This document shows, in pieces, positions 16,260 through 23,793 of a stretch of DNA of 26,166 bases. Under the pieces are notes generated by a model, which saw nothing but the letters and a program-made list of their open reading frames with translations, was not told where the DNA came from and did no database searches. Every line of letters begins with the position of its first letter. Position 1 is the first letter of the stretch. Source of the stretch: a virus; the IMG/VR virus record IMGVR_UViG_3300044638_000214, positions 1 to 26,166 of that record; one strand, 5' to 3'. The position numbers and the translations under genes were made by a program.

Positions 16260-16910
16260 ATGTCAGTAATTAAAGGATTAAAAAACATAGAGGCAGTACT
16301 AGATAAGGCAAAGATAGAAAACAGTGGTGCAAAAGTCAACTGGCTTAAACTGGATGACGGAGAAAGTGTACAAATTAGATTCGTAAGTGAATTAGATGCA
16401 GACTCACCAAATTATGAAGAAAAGCGTGGAGTTGCAATTGTAATTAGTGAACACACAAACCCAGAAGATTATAAAAGAAAAGCAGCCTGCACAGCAGATA
16501 GTCAGGGCAGATGTTTTGGTTGTGAAATGTTTCGCAAAGAACCAAAGAGTGGATGGAGAGCACGTTTACGCTTCTATTGCAACGTATTAGTTGACAATGG
16601 AACCGAACAGCCAAAGGTTGCTGTATGGAGCATGGGAGTAAGTAAGACTGCTACATTTAGTACAATCCGTGAATTTGCAGCAGACTCTCAAAGTATCAGT
16701 AATATGGTCTGGAAATTAAAACGTAATGGTAAAGGCACAGAAACAAACTATGTCTTACTTCCAGGAAAACAAGATTCAGAAACATTTGATTGGGGATCAA
16801 ACGAGGCCTTTAACTTAGAAAAGGTTGTTCGTGATCTTCCTTATGCTGAACAAGAATCATTCTATTTAGGATTCAGCAATCCAACCACAACTGCAGCAGC
16901 AGAGTGGTAA
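16260..16910 (+). CDS. gp32-like single-stranded DNA-binding protein
   Basis: 216 residues. H65, C77, C85 and C88 (SEHTN ... ACTADSQGRCFGCEM) form an H-x11-C-x7-C-x2-C set very like the zinc site of T4 gp32 (H64, C77, C87, C90), and the flanking strands (VQIRFVSE, ARLRFYCNVLVDNG, PKVAVWSMG) suit an OB-fold. The C-terminus (PTTTAAAEW) lacks the acidic tail typical of both bacterial SSB and gp32, which normally recruits partners. It lies between primase and polymerase, has its own strong promoter and ribosome site, and would coat single strands during replication and recombination. The DNA-binding role is inferred from the zinc pattern and position; a fold match has not been tested. Confidence 0.72.
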   Translation: MSVIKGLKNIEAVLDKAKIENSGAKVNWLKLDDGESVQIRFVSELDADSPNYEEKRGVAIVISEHTNPEDYKRKAACTADSQGRCFGCEMFRKEPKSGWRARLRFYCNVLVDNGTEQPKVAVWSMGVSKTATFSTIREFAADSQSISNMVWKLKRNGKGTETNYVLLPGKQDSETFDWGSNEAFNLEKVVRDLPYAEQESFYLGFSNPTTTAAAEW

Positions 16911-16937
16911 GAGATAATTAATCAGAAAGGCTATGGT

Positions 16938-19900
16938 TTGAATTACGTTCCATTACACGTTCATACACACTATTCTTTAATGGATGGTGTTGCAACTCCA
17001 GAAGAGTATTGCAAACGTGCAAAACAAAACGGTATGACTGCCATAGCCATTACTGATCATGGTGCACTATCTGGACATCGTCCAATGTATCGTGCAGCAA
17101 AAGCCGAGGGTATAAAGCCAATTCTTGGTATAGAAGGATATATTACTCATGATAGATTTGATAGAAGAGATAAGTCAGAAAGAAATGGACCATTAGATTT
17201 AACATATAACCATATTGTTATTCTTGCTAAAAACCAACAAGGATTAGAAAACTTAAATAGACTAAATGAAATAGCATGGACAGAAGGATTTTATAAAAAG
17301 CCTAGAATTGATTTTGAAGTATTAGAAAAGTATAAAGATGGTTTGATTGTTTTATCAGCATGTATGTCGGGATTGATTGCCAAAGCCTTGGAGTTCAAGG
17401 AGTATGCAGAAGCAAAAAGACTATTAACTTGGTTTAAAAATACATTTGGTGATGATTTTTATGTAGAGGTTATGCCTCATAATTCTAAAGAACTTAATAA
17501 AGAACTTTTGGAATTTGCAGACTCATTAGACATAAAGTCTGTTGTTACACCAGATTGTCATCACTCTACAGTCGATCAAAAGGTAGTTCAAGAAATAATG
17601 TTGTTGCTTAATACCCATGCAAAACTACAAAAGGATTCTTCATATGACAAGTCTGAAAAGATAGAGGACGTCATGAAACGTCTTGATTATTTGTATGGTG
17701 CAGATAGATCAATGTCTTTTAGATCTTTTGATATTCATTTGCTTTCATATGAAGAGATGAAACAGGCTATGAATATGCAGGGTATACAAAGAGAAGATAT
17801 TTATACTAACTCATTAGAGATAGCAGATAAAGTAGAAGATTATGATATTAAATCTGGATTAGACTTACTTCCTACCAAGGTTGACGACCCACAAAAAACA
17901 TTAGAAGATTTAGTTATTAAAGGATTAATAGATAAAAAACTAAATCATTTACCTGAATACGTTAATAGGTCATTGGAAGAATTAGAGATTATTAAACAAA
18001 AGAATTTTGCACCATATTTTTTGATTGTAAGCAATATGCTCAATTGGGCAAAAGAACAAGGAATCCTAGTTGGTCCAGGACGTGGATCAGCAGCAGGATC
18101 GTTAGTTTGCTACGCACTAGGCATTACAGATGTTGATCCAATTAAATATGGATTGTTGTTTTTTAGATTCGTAAACCCAGAACGTAATGACTTTCCAGAC
18201 ATCGACTCTGACATTGCAGATAATAGACGTGATGAACTAAAGGGATATCTTGAAGATGAATACAAAAATGTTGCATCTATTGCCACATTCTTAGAATTTA
18301 GAGGCAAGGGAATTGTCAGAGATGTTTCTAGGGCATTTAACATTCCTTTATCTGATGTTAATAAAGTTTTAAAAACAGTTGATGATTGGGATGATTTTTC
18401 AACTAGCAAGTCAGCACAATGGTTTAGATTAAAGTATCCAGAAGTAGTTAAGTACGGAGAGCAACTACGTGGAAGAATTCGTGGAACAGGGATCCATGCA
18501 GCAGGAGTTGTTACAGCAAAAGATTTTATTTTTAAATATGCTCCAATGGAAACTAGATTAGCACCAGGAACAAAGGATAGAATACCAGTAGTTGCAGTTG
18601 ACATGAATGAAGCCGCAGACATTGGACTTATCAAACTAGACGTACTTGGATTAAAAACTTTAACTGTAATTGACGAAACAATTAGAACTATAAAAGAAAG
18701 ACATAAGATTAATATAGTTTTAAATGACATACCTTTAGATGATAAACATGTTTACGAAATGCTTTCAGATGGAAAAACAAAAGGAGTATTTCAATGTGAA
18801 GCAACCCCCTATACCAACTTACTTGTTAAAATGGGGGTATCTAATTTAGATGAATTGGCTGCTTCGAATGCTTTAGTTAGACCAGGTGCTATGAATACAA
18901 TTGGAAAGACATATCTATCTAGAAAACATGGTAAGGCTATGATTGAATATATTCATCCAATTATGCAAGAATTTACAAAAGATACTTATGGATGTATTTT
19001 GTATCAGGAGCAAGTAATGCAAGCCTGCGTTCACCTTGGTGGAATGAGCATGTCAGAATCAGATAAGGTTAGAAAGATTATTGGTAAAAAGAAAGACGCA
19101 AAAGAATTTGATCAGTTTAAAGACAGATTTATTGTAGGTGCTCAAAAGCATATTACACCTTTTGCTGCAGAAGGATTGTGGCAAGATTTTGAAGCACACG
19201 CAGGGTACTCATTTAACAAGTCTCATGCTGTTGCATACTCAATGCTTTCATACTGGACGGCATGGTTAAAATATTACTATCCTATTGAATTTATGTATTG
19301 CTTATTAAAGAACGAACAAGACAAAGATGCAAGAACAGAATATCTAATTGAAGCAAAACGTATGGGAATTTCTGTTAAACTTCCACACGTTAATGAATCT
19401 GACTCAGACTTTTCAATTGAAGGCAAGGGTATACGTGTAGGACTATCTTCAATTAAATGGATATCAGACGGAGTATCTTCAAAAATTATGGCATATAGGC
19501 CGTACAAGTCTTATGCAGAGTTCTCAGCATTAGCCTCTAAAAAGGGCAGTGGGATCAATATTAGAGCCGTTCAAGCACTTGATGCAGTTGGAGCACTAGC
19601 ATTTCCAGACAACCCTAGAAAAGAAACTGTAGTTAAAGAAAACCTTTATGAATATTTAAATCTTCCAGAGTTTACTACAAGCGTTCCTCCACATTATTAT
19701 GCATACATTGATAACATAGAAGACTACGATGAGCAAGGTGCTTTTATTCTAATGGGTGTTGTAAAAAATATTAAGCGTGGAAAAGGATGGTCACGTGTTG
19801 AAATCATGGATGCAACAGGAATGGTCGGGGCATTTGATGATGAAGAAACTAGAATAGAGCAAGGTAAGACATATATATTCTTAATTGGATCAAACAGAAT

Positions 19901-20213
19901 TATGGAAGCAATAATTATAGATGAAATTAAAAACTTTACTACAAATAGTTTAATTAAATTTTTAAATTATAAATCGTTGCCGTATGGCGGAGAAGAGCAT
20001 TATGTGCTATCATTTAAGCCAAGAGTAACTAAGGCTGGAAAAAAGATGGCAAGCATGGTTGTTGTAGATAGCAATAGAGACATGAAGCCAGTAATAGTTT
20101 TCCCTAGACAATTTTCTGAGGGATACATGAAGTGCGAACCAGGGTCTGCCGTTAAGATAACATTTGGCAAGTCAGAAGATGGTTCTTTAATATTAAATGG
20201 GGTAAATAAATAA
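16938..20213 (+). CDS. dnaE: Replicative DNA polymerase, DnaE (PolIII alpha) type
   Basis: 1091 residues from a TTG start; AAAGG lies seven bases before it, and the only nearby ATG (16933) is out of frame and stops at once. Order: PHP domain (1-250), with H7, H9, D40, H41, E66, H92, C142, E177, H181, D206 and H208 in place; palm with GPGRGSAAGSLV, PDIDSD (D421, D423) and LIKLDVLGLKTL (D568); fingers with CILYQEQVMQ and GYSFNKSHAVAYS; then an OB-fold (about 930-1000). It is a family C polymerase that copies the phage genome. The intact PHP site suggests intrinsic 3'-5' proofreading, as in DnaE1 of mycobacteria. No clamp, clamp loader or epsilon gene is in the window, so host subunits or other phage genes may serve. 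The stop overlaps recA (TAATG). Confidence 0.93.
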   Translation: MNYVPLHVHTHYSLMDGVATPEEYCKRAKQNGMTAIAITDHGALSGHRPMYRAAKAEGIKPILGIEGYITHDRFDRRDKSERNGPLDLTYNHIVILAKNQQGLENLNRLNEIAWTEGFYKKPRIDFEVLEKYKDGLIVLSACMSGLIAKALEFKEYAEAKRLLTWFKNTFGDDFYVEVMPHNSKELNKELLEFADSLDIKSVVTPDCHHSTVDQKVVQEIMLLLNTHAKLQKDSSYDKSEKIEDVMKRLDYLYGADRSMSFRSFDIHLLSYEEMKQAMNMQGIQREDIYTNSLEIADKVEDYDIKSGLDLLPTKVDDPQKTLEDLVIKGLIDKKLNHLPEYVNRSLEELEIIKQKNFAPYFLIVSNMLNWAKEQGILVGPGRGSAAGSLVCYALGITDVDPIKYGLLFFRFVNPERNDFPDIDSDIADNRRDELKGYLEDEYKNVASIATFLEFRGKGIVRDVSRAFNIPLSDVNKVLKTVDDWDDFSTSKSAQWFRLKYPEVVKYGEQLRGRIRGTGIHAAGVVTAKDFIFKYAPMETRLAPGTKDRIPVVAVDMNEAADIGLIKLDVLGLKTLTVIDETIRTIKERHKINIVLNDIPLDDKHVYEMLSDGKTKGVFQCEATPYTNLLVKMGVSNLDELAASNALVRPGAMNTIGKTYLSRKHGKAMIEYIHPIMQEFTKDTYGCILYQEQVMQACVHLGGMSMSESDKVRKIIGKKKDAKEFDQFKDRFIVGAQKHITPFAAEGLWQDFEAHAGYSFNKSHAVAYSMLSYWTAWLKYYYPIEFMYCLLKNEQDKDARTEYLIEAKRMGISVKLPHVNESDSDFSIEGKGIRVGLSSIKWISDGVSSKIMAYRPYKSYAEFSALASKKGSGINIRAVQALDAVGALAFPDNPRKETVVKENLYEYLNLPEFTTSVPPHYYAYIDNIEDYDEQGAFILMGVVKNIKRGKGWSRVEIMDATGMVGAFDDEETRIEQGKTYIFLIGSNRIMEAIIIDEIKNFTTNSLIKFLNYKSLPYGGEEHYVLSFKPRVTKAGKKMASMVVVDSNRDMKPVIVFPRQFSEGYMKCEPGSAVKITFGKSEDGSLILNGVNK

Positions 20214-21220
20214 TGTCAATACAGATAGAAGAATTTTTATCACAACTAGATCCTAGTTTAAGAAAAAGATTAAGTAACGCAACAGATGTAGAATTACACA
20301 AGCAAAAAACACCAAGCATTAGTCTTAACAATGCACTCAAAGGTGGTTTTGCATACGGAAGACAAGTTTTAGTATGGGGCAATAAGTCTGCTGGTAAATC
20401 ATCATTCTGTTTACAGATGATTGGTGAAGCACAAAAAGAAGGCAAGTTATGTGCATGGATAGATGCAGAACAATCCTTTGATCCTGAGTGGGCTAAAAAA
20501 CTTGGGGTAGACACAGATAAACTAGTATACTCTGCTGCTAAGACTATTAATGATATGGTAGATGTTGCTACTCAATTAATGAAAGCAAAGATAGATATTA
20601 TAGTAGTAGATTCTATATCTGCATTACTACCCGCTATTTATTTTGAAAAAGACTCTAATGAACTAAAGGCTTTAGAAAACACAAAGCAAATTGGTGCAGA
20701 AGCCAAAGATATGACTAATGCTGTTAAGATGTTGAATTATGCCAATAATCAAGATGGTCAAACATTGCTGGTATTGATATCACAATTAAGAAATAATATT
20801 GGTGCCATGTATGCATCTCACATGCCAACAGGTGGATTGGCAGTCAAGTTTTTCTCAAGTACAGTAGTTAAGTTGTGGTCAAGTGATTCAGATAACAATG
20901 CTCTTAAATCAAAAATCACAGTAGGAGATAAACTTATAGAAGGAAAAATAGGAAGAAAAGTAAATTGGCATATTGACTTTAATAAGACTGGGCCAGGGTT
21001 CCTTGCTGGAGAATATGATTTTTATTTTGATGGAGATACCATTGGAGTAGATAAGGTAGCAGATCTTGTAGACACTGCAGAACTATTAGGTACCATCGAA
21101 AAGGGTGGGGCTTGGTATACAGTTCTTGGTGAAAGATTGCAGGGTAGAGCAAAAGTAATTGAATACCTAAAAGATAATCCAGAGAAACTAAAAGAACTTG
21201 AATCAACAATTAACACCTAA
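20213..21220 (+). CDS. recA: RecA recombinase
   Basis: 335 residues, close to cellular RecA in length. Walker A GNKSAGKS (56-63), the catalytic-Glu segment WIDAEQSFDPEWAKKLGVD, Walker B IDIIVVDSISAL, and the L2 region SQLRNNIGAMYASHMPTGGL followed by AVKFFSS align point by point with bacterial RecA. It forms filaments on single-stranded DNA and catalyses strand exchange; in phage it drives recombination-dependent replication and repair. The N-terminal oligomerisation helix is divergent and the C-terminus lacks the long acidic tail of E. coli RecA. It starts in a TAATG overlap with the polymerase gene and heads a group of recombination nucleases. Confidence 0.93.
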   Translation: MSIQIEEFLSQLDPSLRKRLSNATDVELHKQKTPSISLNNALKGGFAYGRQVLVWGNKSAGKSSFCLQMIGEAQKEGKLCAWIDAEQSFDPEWAKKLGVDTDKLVYSAAKTINDMVDVATQLMKAKIDIIVVDSISALLPAIYFEKDSNELKALENTKQIGAEAKDMTNAVKMLNYANNQDGQTLLVLISQLRNNIGAMYASHMPTGGLAVKFFSSTVVKLWSSDSDNNALKSKITVGDKLIEGKIGRKVNWHIDFNKTGPGFLAGEYDFYFDGDTIGVDKVADLVDTAELLGTIEKGGAWYTVLGERLQGRAKVIEYLKDNPEKLKELESTINT

Positions 21221-21368
21221 CTATACTGTATACCCTGGCAAATTTGTTTGTCACACGTGTAAAGACATAGTGCCAAAAGCAAGAATGTATGTAGAAAAAG
21301 GAGATCTTACTTGGATGTGTACTAAAAAGCATATATCTAAAGTAACTTTTCCACAGAAGGGATACTGA
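21198..21368 (+). CDS. Short zinc-ribbon protein with TTG start
   Basis: A 56-residue frame between recA and the next gene. It opens at TTG 21198, overlapping the recA end by 23 bases, and closes at a TGA that overlaps the next ATG (TGATG). The frame is closed by a stop at 21189, so TTG is the only usual start. It reads NYTVYPGKFVCHTC near the N-terminus and LTWMCTKKHISKV near the C-terminus; C18, C21, C41 and H45 make a CCCH zinc site. Without this gene the 150 bases between recA and 21368 would be empty in a genome that otherwise leaves no gaps. Function unknown; a nucleic-acid-binding or recombination-accessory role is guessed from its neighbours. Confidence 0.7.
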   Translation: MNQQLTPNYTVYPGKFVCHTCKDIVPKARMYVEKGDLTWMCTKKHISKVTFPQKGY

Positions 21369-21658
21369 TGAGCGAACGTGGAGAACTAAAGCGTATTGGT
21401 GCAAAACAACATCGCAATTCAGGCAGAGGACCAGTCAAGGCTGACGGATCATTGGATGACTTCGTGGTAGATGTCAAAGAATATTCTAAATCCTATTCCG
21501 TTAGCCAAGACTCTTGGGCTAAAATAGTGTCTGACACAATGAAGGTAGATAGAAAAAAGAATCCTGCCTTAATGATAGTTTTAGGATCTGGGCATAAAAA
21601 GGTAAGACTTGCTATAATTGAGTGGGAAGTATTTGAACAGTTAAGAGAAAAAGAGTAA
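21368..21658 (+). CDS. Probable small PD-(D/E)XK (Hjc-like) nuclease
   Basis: 96 residues. The layout RNSGRGPVKADG (residues 16-27), then DDFVVDVKEYSKSYSVS, then WAKI and PALMIVLGSG follows the phage/archaeal Hjc-type pattern: an SG-rich loop, an Asp (D26), a beta strand carrying the D-x-K pair (D35, K37), and a helix and strand after it. Such enzymes cleave branched DNA. Asp replaces the common Glu in the E-x-K pair, and D30/D31 could serve as the metal-binding acid instead. It lies in a coupled run with recA and the Cas4-like gene (TGATG before, TAATG after), which supports a recombination role. Assignment is by pattern only. Confidence 0.6.
   Translation: MSERGELKRIGAKQHRNSGRGPVKADGSLDDFVVDVKEYSKSYSVSQDSWAKIVSDTMKVDRKKNPALMIVLGSGHKKVRLAIIEWEVFEQLREKE
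21610..21618 (+). promoter_or_regulatory. Extended -10-like site (TGCTATAAT)
   Basis: TGC followed by a perfect TATAAT (21613-21618), about 40 bases before the ATG at 21658. No -35 match at the usual spacing. It sits within the nuclease gene and may be chance in AT-rich DNA. Confidence 0.3.
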
Positions 21659-21969
21659 TGGAAAACACAGTAGAATTATTGAACAAGTTGACATCTTTTA
21701 ATGAGATGTCCGAATACATGCAAGATGAAGAGTTTACAAAAACTCTTACTATTGTGGCTAAGTTAATTGCAAATCCAGATGTGCCCGCAGCAAAGGCAAC
21801 TTTATTAATAACTCAGTTACAAGCACAATCGGCAAAGTTTGCTATGCTAGCAGCATGGTATTCTCATGTTAAAAAAGATGATAGATCTAAAAAGAATATG
21901 TACTATGCAATAAGAGAAGCAACCGACAAACTTGTCGATGCCCTTAAATACAGCGTGAGGAATTTCTAA
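21658..21969 (+). CDS. Small helical protein, function unknown
   Basis: 103 residues, all-helical in appearance, with an Ala/Leu-rich central part (AAKATLLITQLQAQSAKFAM) and a basic Lys/Asp stretch (HVKKDDRSKKN). No catalytic motif. It is coupled by TAATG to both neighbours, a probable small nuclease upstream and the Cas4-like nuclease downstream. A structural or accessory role in recombination is plausible from position; a small DNA-binding or complex-bridging protein would fit. No family recognised. Confidence 0.6.
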   Translation: MENTVELLNKLTSFNEMSEYMQDEEFTKTLTIVAKLIANPDVPAAKATLLITQLQAQSAKFAMLAAWYSHVKKDDRSKKNMYYAIREATDKLVDALKYSVRNF

Positions 21970-22745
21970 TGGCTAAAACATTATTACAAAAAATAATTAA
22001 AAAGGTAGATACAGGAAGTGTAGATTTAAAAAAGATTACAGATGCAATCAATAATGGATACATATTAAATGCTTTAGATAAAGCATCTTTTCAAAAGAAA
22101 AAATCTTTTGCTCCATCTAAATTAGTGTGGAATGAAGGAACTTGTCCTAGGTATTGGTACTTAGCATTTGAAGGAAATGAAACTGAAATTAAAAATGATG
22201 GTCCAGGAATAGCAAATATGCTATCTGGAATAGATGGTCATAAAAGAATTGGGTTAGCATTACAAAAAACTGGTATTGTAAAATGGTTTGAAAACGAAGT
22301 AAGTTACAATGATCCACCGATTTTTGGATACTGTGATGGACTTTTTAGTATAGACGAACAAGATGTTTTGGTAGAAATTAAAACTACAAATGAAAGAGCG
22401 TTTGAATATAGAAAGCAAACTAACTCTGCTAGTGACAGCAATCGTATGCAGTTGTTAATCTATATGAAGATTTTAAATTATTCCATCGGTGCACTGGTTT
22501 ATGAAAACAAAAATACTCATGAGATATTAACAATTCCAGTTGTTCCAACTCAAGAAGATGTTGATGAAGTAAATAAAATGTTCGATTGGATGCGTAAAGT
22601 TAAAAAAGCATTTGACGATAAACAACTACCAGAAAGAATCTCCAGACAAGGCACCAAGATGTGTGGGGCATGTCCTGTAGAAAAGGTTTGCGACTCTAGA
22701 GAAAAGGGTGTAATCAAAATCGAAAAGAGGAAAGATTTTGAATGA
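21969..22745 (+). CDS. Cas4/RecB-like PD-(D/E)XK exonuclease with Fe-S cysteines
   Basis: 258 residues. Nuclease residues are in order: H91 (GHKRIG), D123 (GYCDG), E136-x-K138 (LVEIKTT) and Q161 followed by Y165 (QLLIYM). C59 (GTCPRYW) together with C232, C235 and C241 (CGACPVEKVC) form the one-plus-three cysteine set of Cas4 and AddB-type proteins that hold a 4Fe-4S cluster. The enzyme should degrade one strand of double-stranded DNA ends and so feed RecA. No CRISPR array or other cas gene is present, so it is a phage recombination exonuclease, not a CRISPR adaptation protein. It is coupled to the preceding gene (TAATG) and overlaps the next by four bases (ATGA). Confidence 0.85.
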   Translation: MAKTLLQKIIKKVDTGSVDLKKITDAINNGYILNALDKASFQKKKSFAPSKLVWNEGTCPRYWYLAFEGNETEIKNDGPGIANMLSGIDGHKRIGLALQKTGIVKWFENEVSYNDPPIFGYCDGLFSIDEQDVLVEIKTTNERAFEYRKQTNSASDSNRMQLLIYMKILNYSIGALVYENKNTHEILTIPVVPTQEDVDEVNKMFDWMRKVKKAFDDKQLPERISRQGTKMCGACPVEKVCDSREKGVIKIEKRKDFE

Positions 22746-23038
22746 CACTAAAACACTGTCAGTGGTGTGATAACTCTTTTGAAACAAAAAGCAAAAATCA
22801 AATTTATTGTAATCCAGAATGTAGATCTTTTGCAACAAAACAAAACATTGCTAAAAGATATAAGCAAAATAAAGCAAAAGAAAGAATTGGAAAAGATAGA
22901 AAGTGTGCTGGTGATTGTGGACAAATTCTTAGCATATATAACGAAAATGCTTTTTGTGACAACTGCCTTATTAACAACAAAAAGGTTGACAAAACCTTAA
23001 AAGAGATAAAGGAATTTTTTGATTATGAGCAAAAATAA
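22742..23038 (+). CDS. Double zinc-finger protein
   Basis: 98 residues with eight cysteines in two sets: C6, C9, C23, C27 (CQWC ... CNPEC) and C55, C59, C72, C75 (CAGDC ... CDNC), each a likely zinc site, joined by a basic helix (KQNIAKRYKQNKAKERIGKDRK). The first resembles zinc domains found in HNH-like and phage DNA-binding proteins. No nuclease motif is visible. It starts in an ATGA overlap with the Cas4-like gene and runs into the RuvC-like gene, so a role in DNA recombination or binding is suggested by context only. Confidence 0.65.
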   Translation: MTLKHCQWCDNSFETKSKNQIYCNPECRSFATKQNIAKRYKQNKAKERIGKDRKCAGDCGQILSIYNENAFCDNCLINNKKVDKTLKEIKEFFDYEQK

Positions 23039-23636
23039 ATTAAGGTACATAGGTAATCCTACAATAATACTTGCTATTGATGCATCAACTAACTCAATGG
23101 CATTTTCTCTATTCTCAGAAAGAAAGTTAATTCAATATGGAAAAGTTAATTTTCATGGTAACCATGTATATGAAAGAACTGGAGATGCTACTAAAAAAAT
23201 ATCAGCATTTCTTAAAGACTATAAGATTGATGCAATAGTTATAGAATCTGCAATATATACTAATTCTCAAAATACTGCAATTACACTTTCTCTTGTTCAA
23301 GGAGCAATATTAGGAGCAAGTCAAATGTACAACAAGGCACCAATTGTTTCATGTTCACCAGTATCATGGCAATCGTGGATTGGAAATGGAAGACTTAAAA
23401 AAGAAGAAAAGCAAGCAATTAAAGATTTATACGGAGAAGAAAAATCTTATTCGTTTTATAAAACTAAAGAAAGAGAAATGAGAAAAGCAAGAACTATAAG
23501 TAAAGTTAATATGCAGTTTGATTTAAGTGTTGATGATGATGATGTTGCTGACTCAATAGCAATAGGTTGGTACGCTTCAGAAAATTGGCATAAACTTGTT
23601 GATCAGCCACACAATCTTGACAAGGGCAAGGGGTAG
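23025..23636 (+). CDS. RuvC-fold Holliday junction resolvase-like protein
   Basis: 203 residues from the ATG at 23025, overlapping the preceding stop by 14 bases; TTG at 23019 is an alternative and has the better spacing from AAAGGA (five bases, against eleven). The RuvC/RNase H fold acids are in place: D19 in LAIDASTNSMAFS, E74 in DAIVIESAIYT, and the C-terminal acidic pair in SVDDDDVADSIAIG (D170-173, D176). Phage and bacterial RuvC-like enzymes cut four-way junctions. It closes the run of recombination genes begun by recA and precedes packaging genes, where resolved DNA is needed. A run of Lys/Arg-rich residues at about 140-160 may contact DNA. Confidence 0.85.
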   Translation: MSKNKLRYIGNPTIILAIDASTNSMAFSLFSERKLIQYGKVNFHGNHVYERTGDATKKISAFLKDYKIDAIVIESAIYTNSQNTAITLSLVQGAILGASQMYNKAPIVSCSPVSWQSWIGNGRLKKEEKQAIKDLYGEEKSYSFYKTKEREMRKARTISKVNMQFDLSVDDDDVADSIAIGWYASENWHKLVDQPHNLDKGKG

Positions 23637-23645
23637 TGATAAAAT
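23617..23645 (+). promoter_or_regulatory. Consensus sigma70-type promoter with extended -10
   Basis: A perfect TTGACA (23617-23622), a 17-base spacer ending in TGA, and TAAAAT (23640-23645). The -10 overlaps the ATG of the HTH gene (23644-23646), so the start near 23652 would lie within that gene; it would drive the packaging genes downstream or a shorter HTH product. Its layout, including TAAAATG, matches 12551-12579. Confidence 0.5.
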
Positions 23646-23793
23646 GAAGTTGTATACAAATGAGGCATGGCTTAGAAAGAGATACGTTGTGGATAAAAAA
23701 ACTCCTCAAGATATAGCAAAGGAATGCTCTACTTCGGTTGAAACAATATATGTTTACTTAGCAAAATTTAAACTAAGGAAATCTAAAAGATGA
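23644..23793 (+). CDS. Small helix-turn-helix protein
   Basis: 49 residues from the ATG at 23644. Residues about 18-45 (DKKTPQDIAKECSTSVETIY then VYLAKF) have a clear helix-turn-helix pattern with a T-P-x-D-I-A-x-x opening, and the tail is basic (KLRKSKR). It is a likely sequence-specific DNA-binding protein, perhaps a regulator of the next operon or of packaging, but the target is unknown. An in-frame TTG at 23596 would add 16 residues but lies inside the resolvase gene. A strong-looking promoter overlaps its start codon, and its TGA overlaps the next ATG (ATGA). Confidence 0.65.
   Translation: MKLYTNEAWLRKRYVVDKKTPQDIAKECSTSVETIYVYLAKFKLRKSKR

Noticed and set aside
18110-18730. Open frame of 206 codons on the minus strand within the polymerase gene
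   Set aside because: It lies wholly opposite the conserved catalytic part of DnaE, has a Ser/Leu-rich composition typical of the complement of AT-rich coding DNA, and shows no motif or ribosome site.
21969-22745. Cas4-like protein as part of a CRISPR-Cas system
   Set aside because: No repeat-spacer array and no other cas gene in the window; phage recombination exonucleases of this type are common.
22767-23000. Second + strand open frame of 77 codons inside the double zinc-finger gene
   Set aside because: Out of frame with a gene that has eight ordered cysteines; Lys/Ile/Leu-rich with no pattern of its own.
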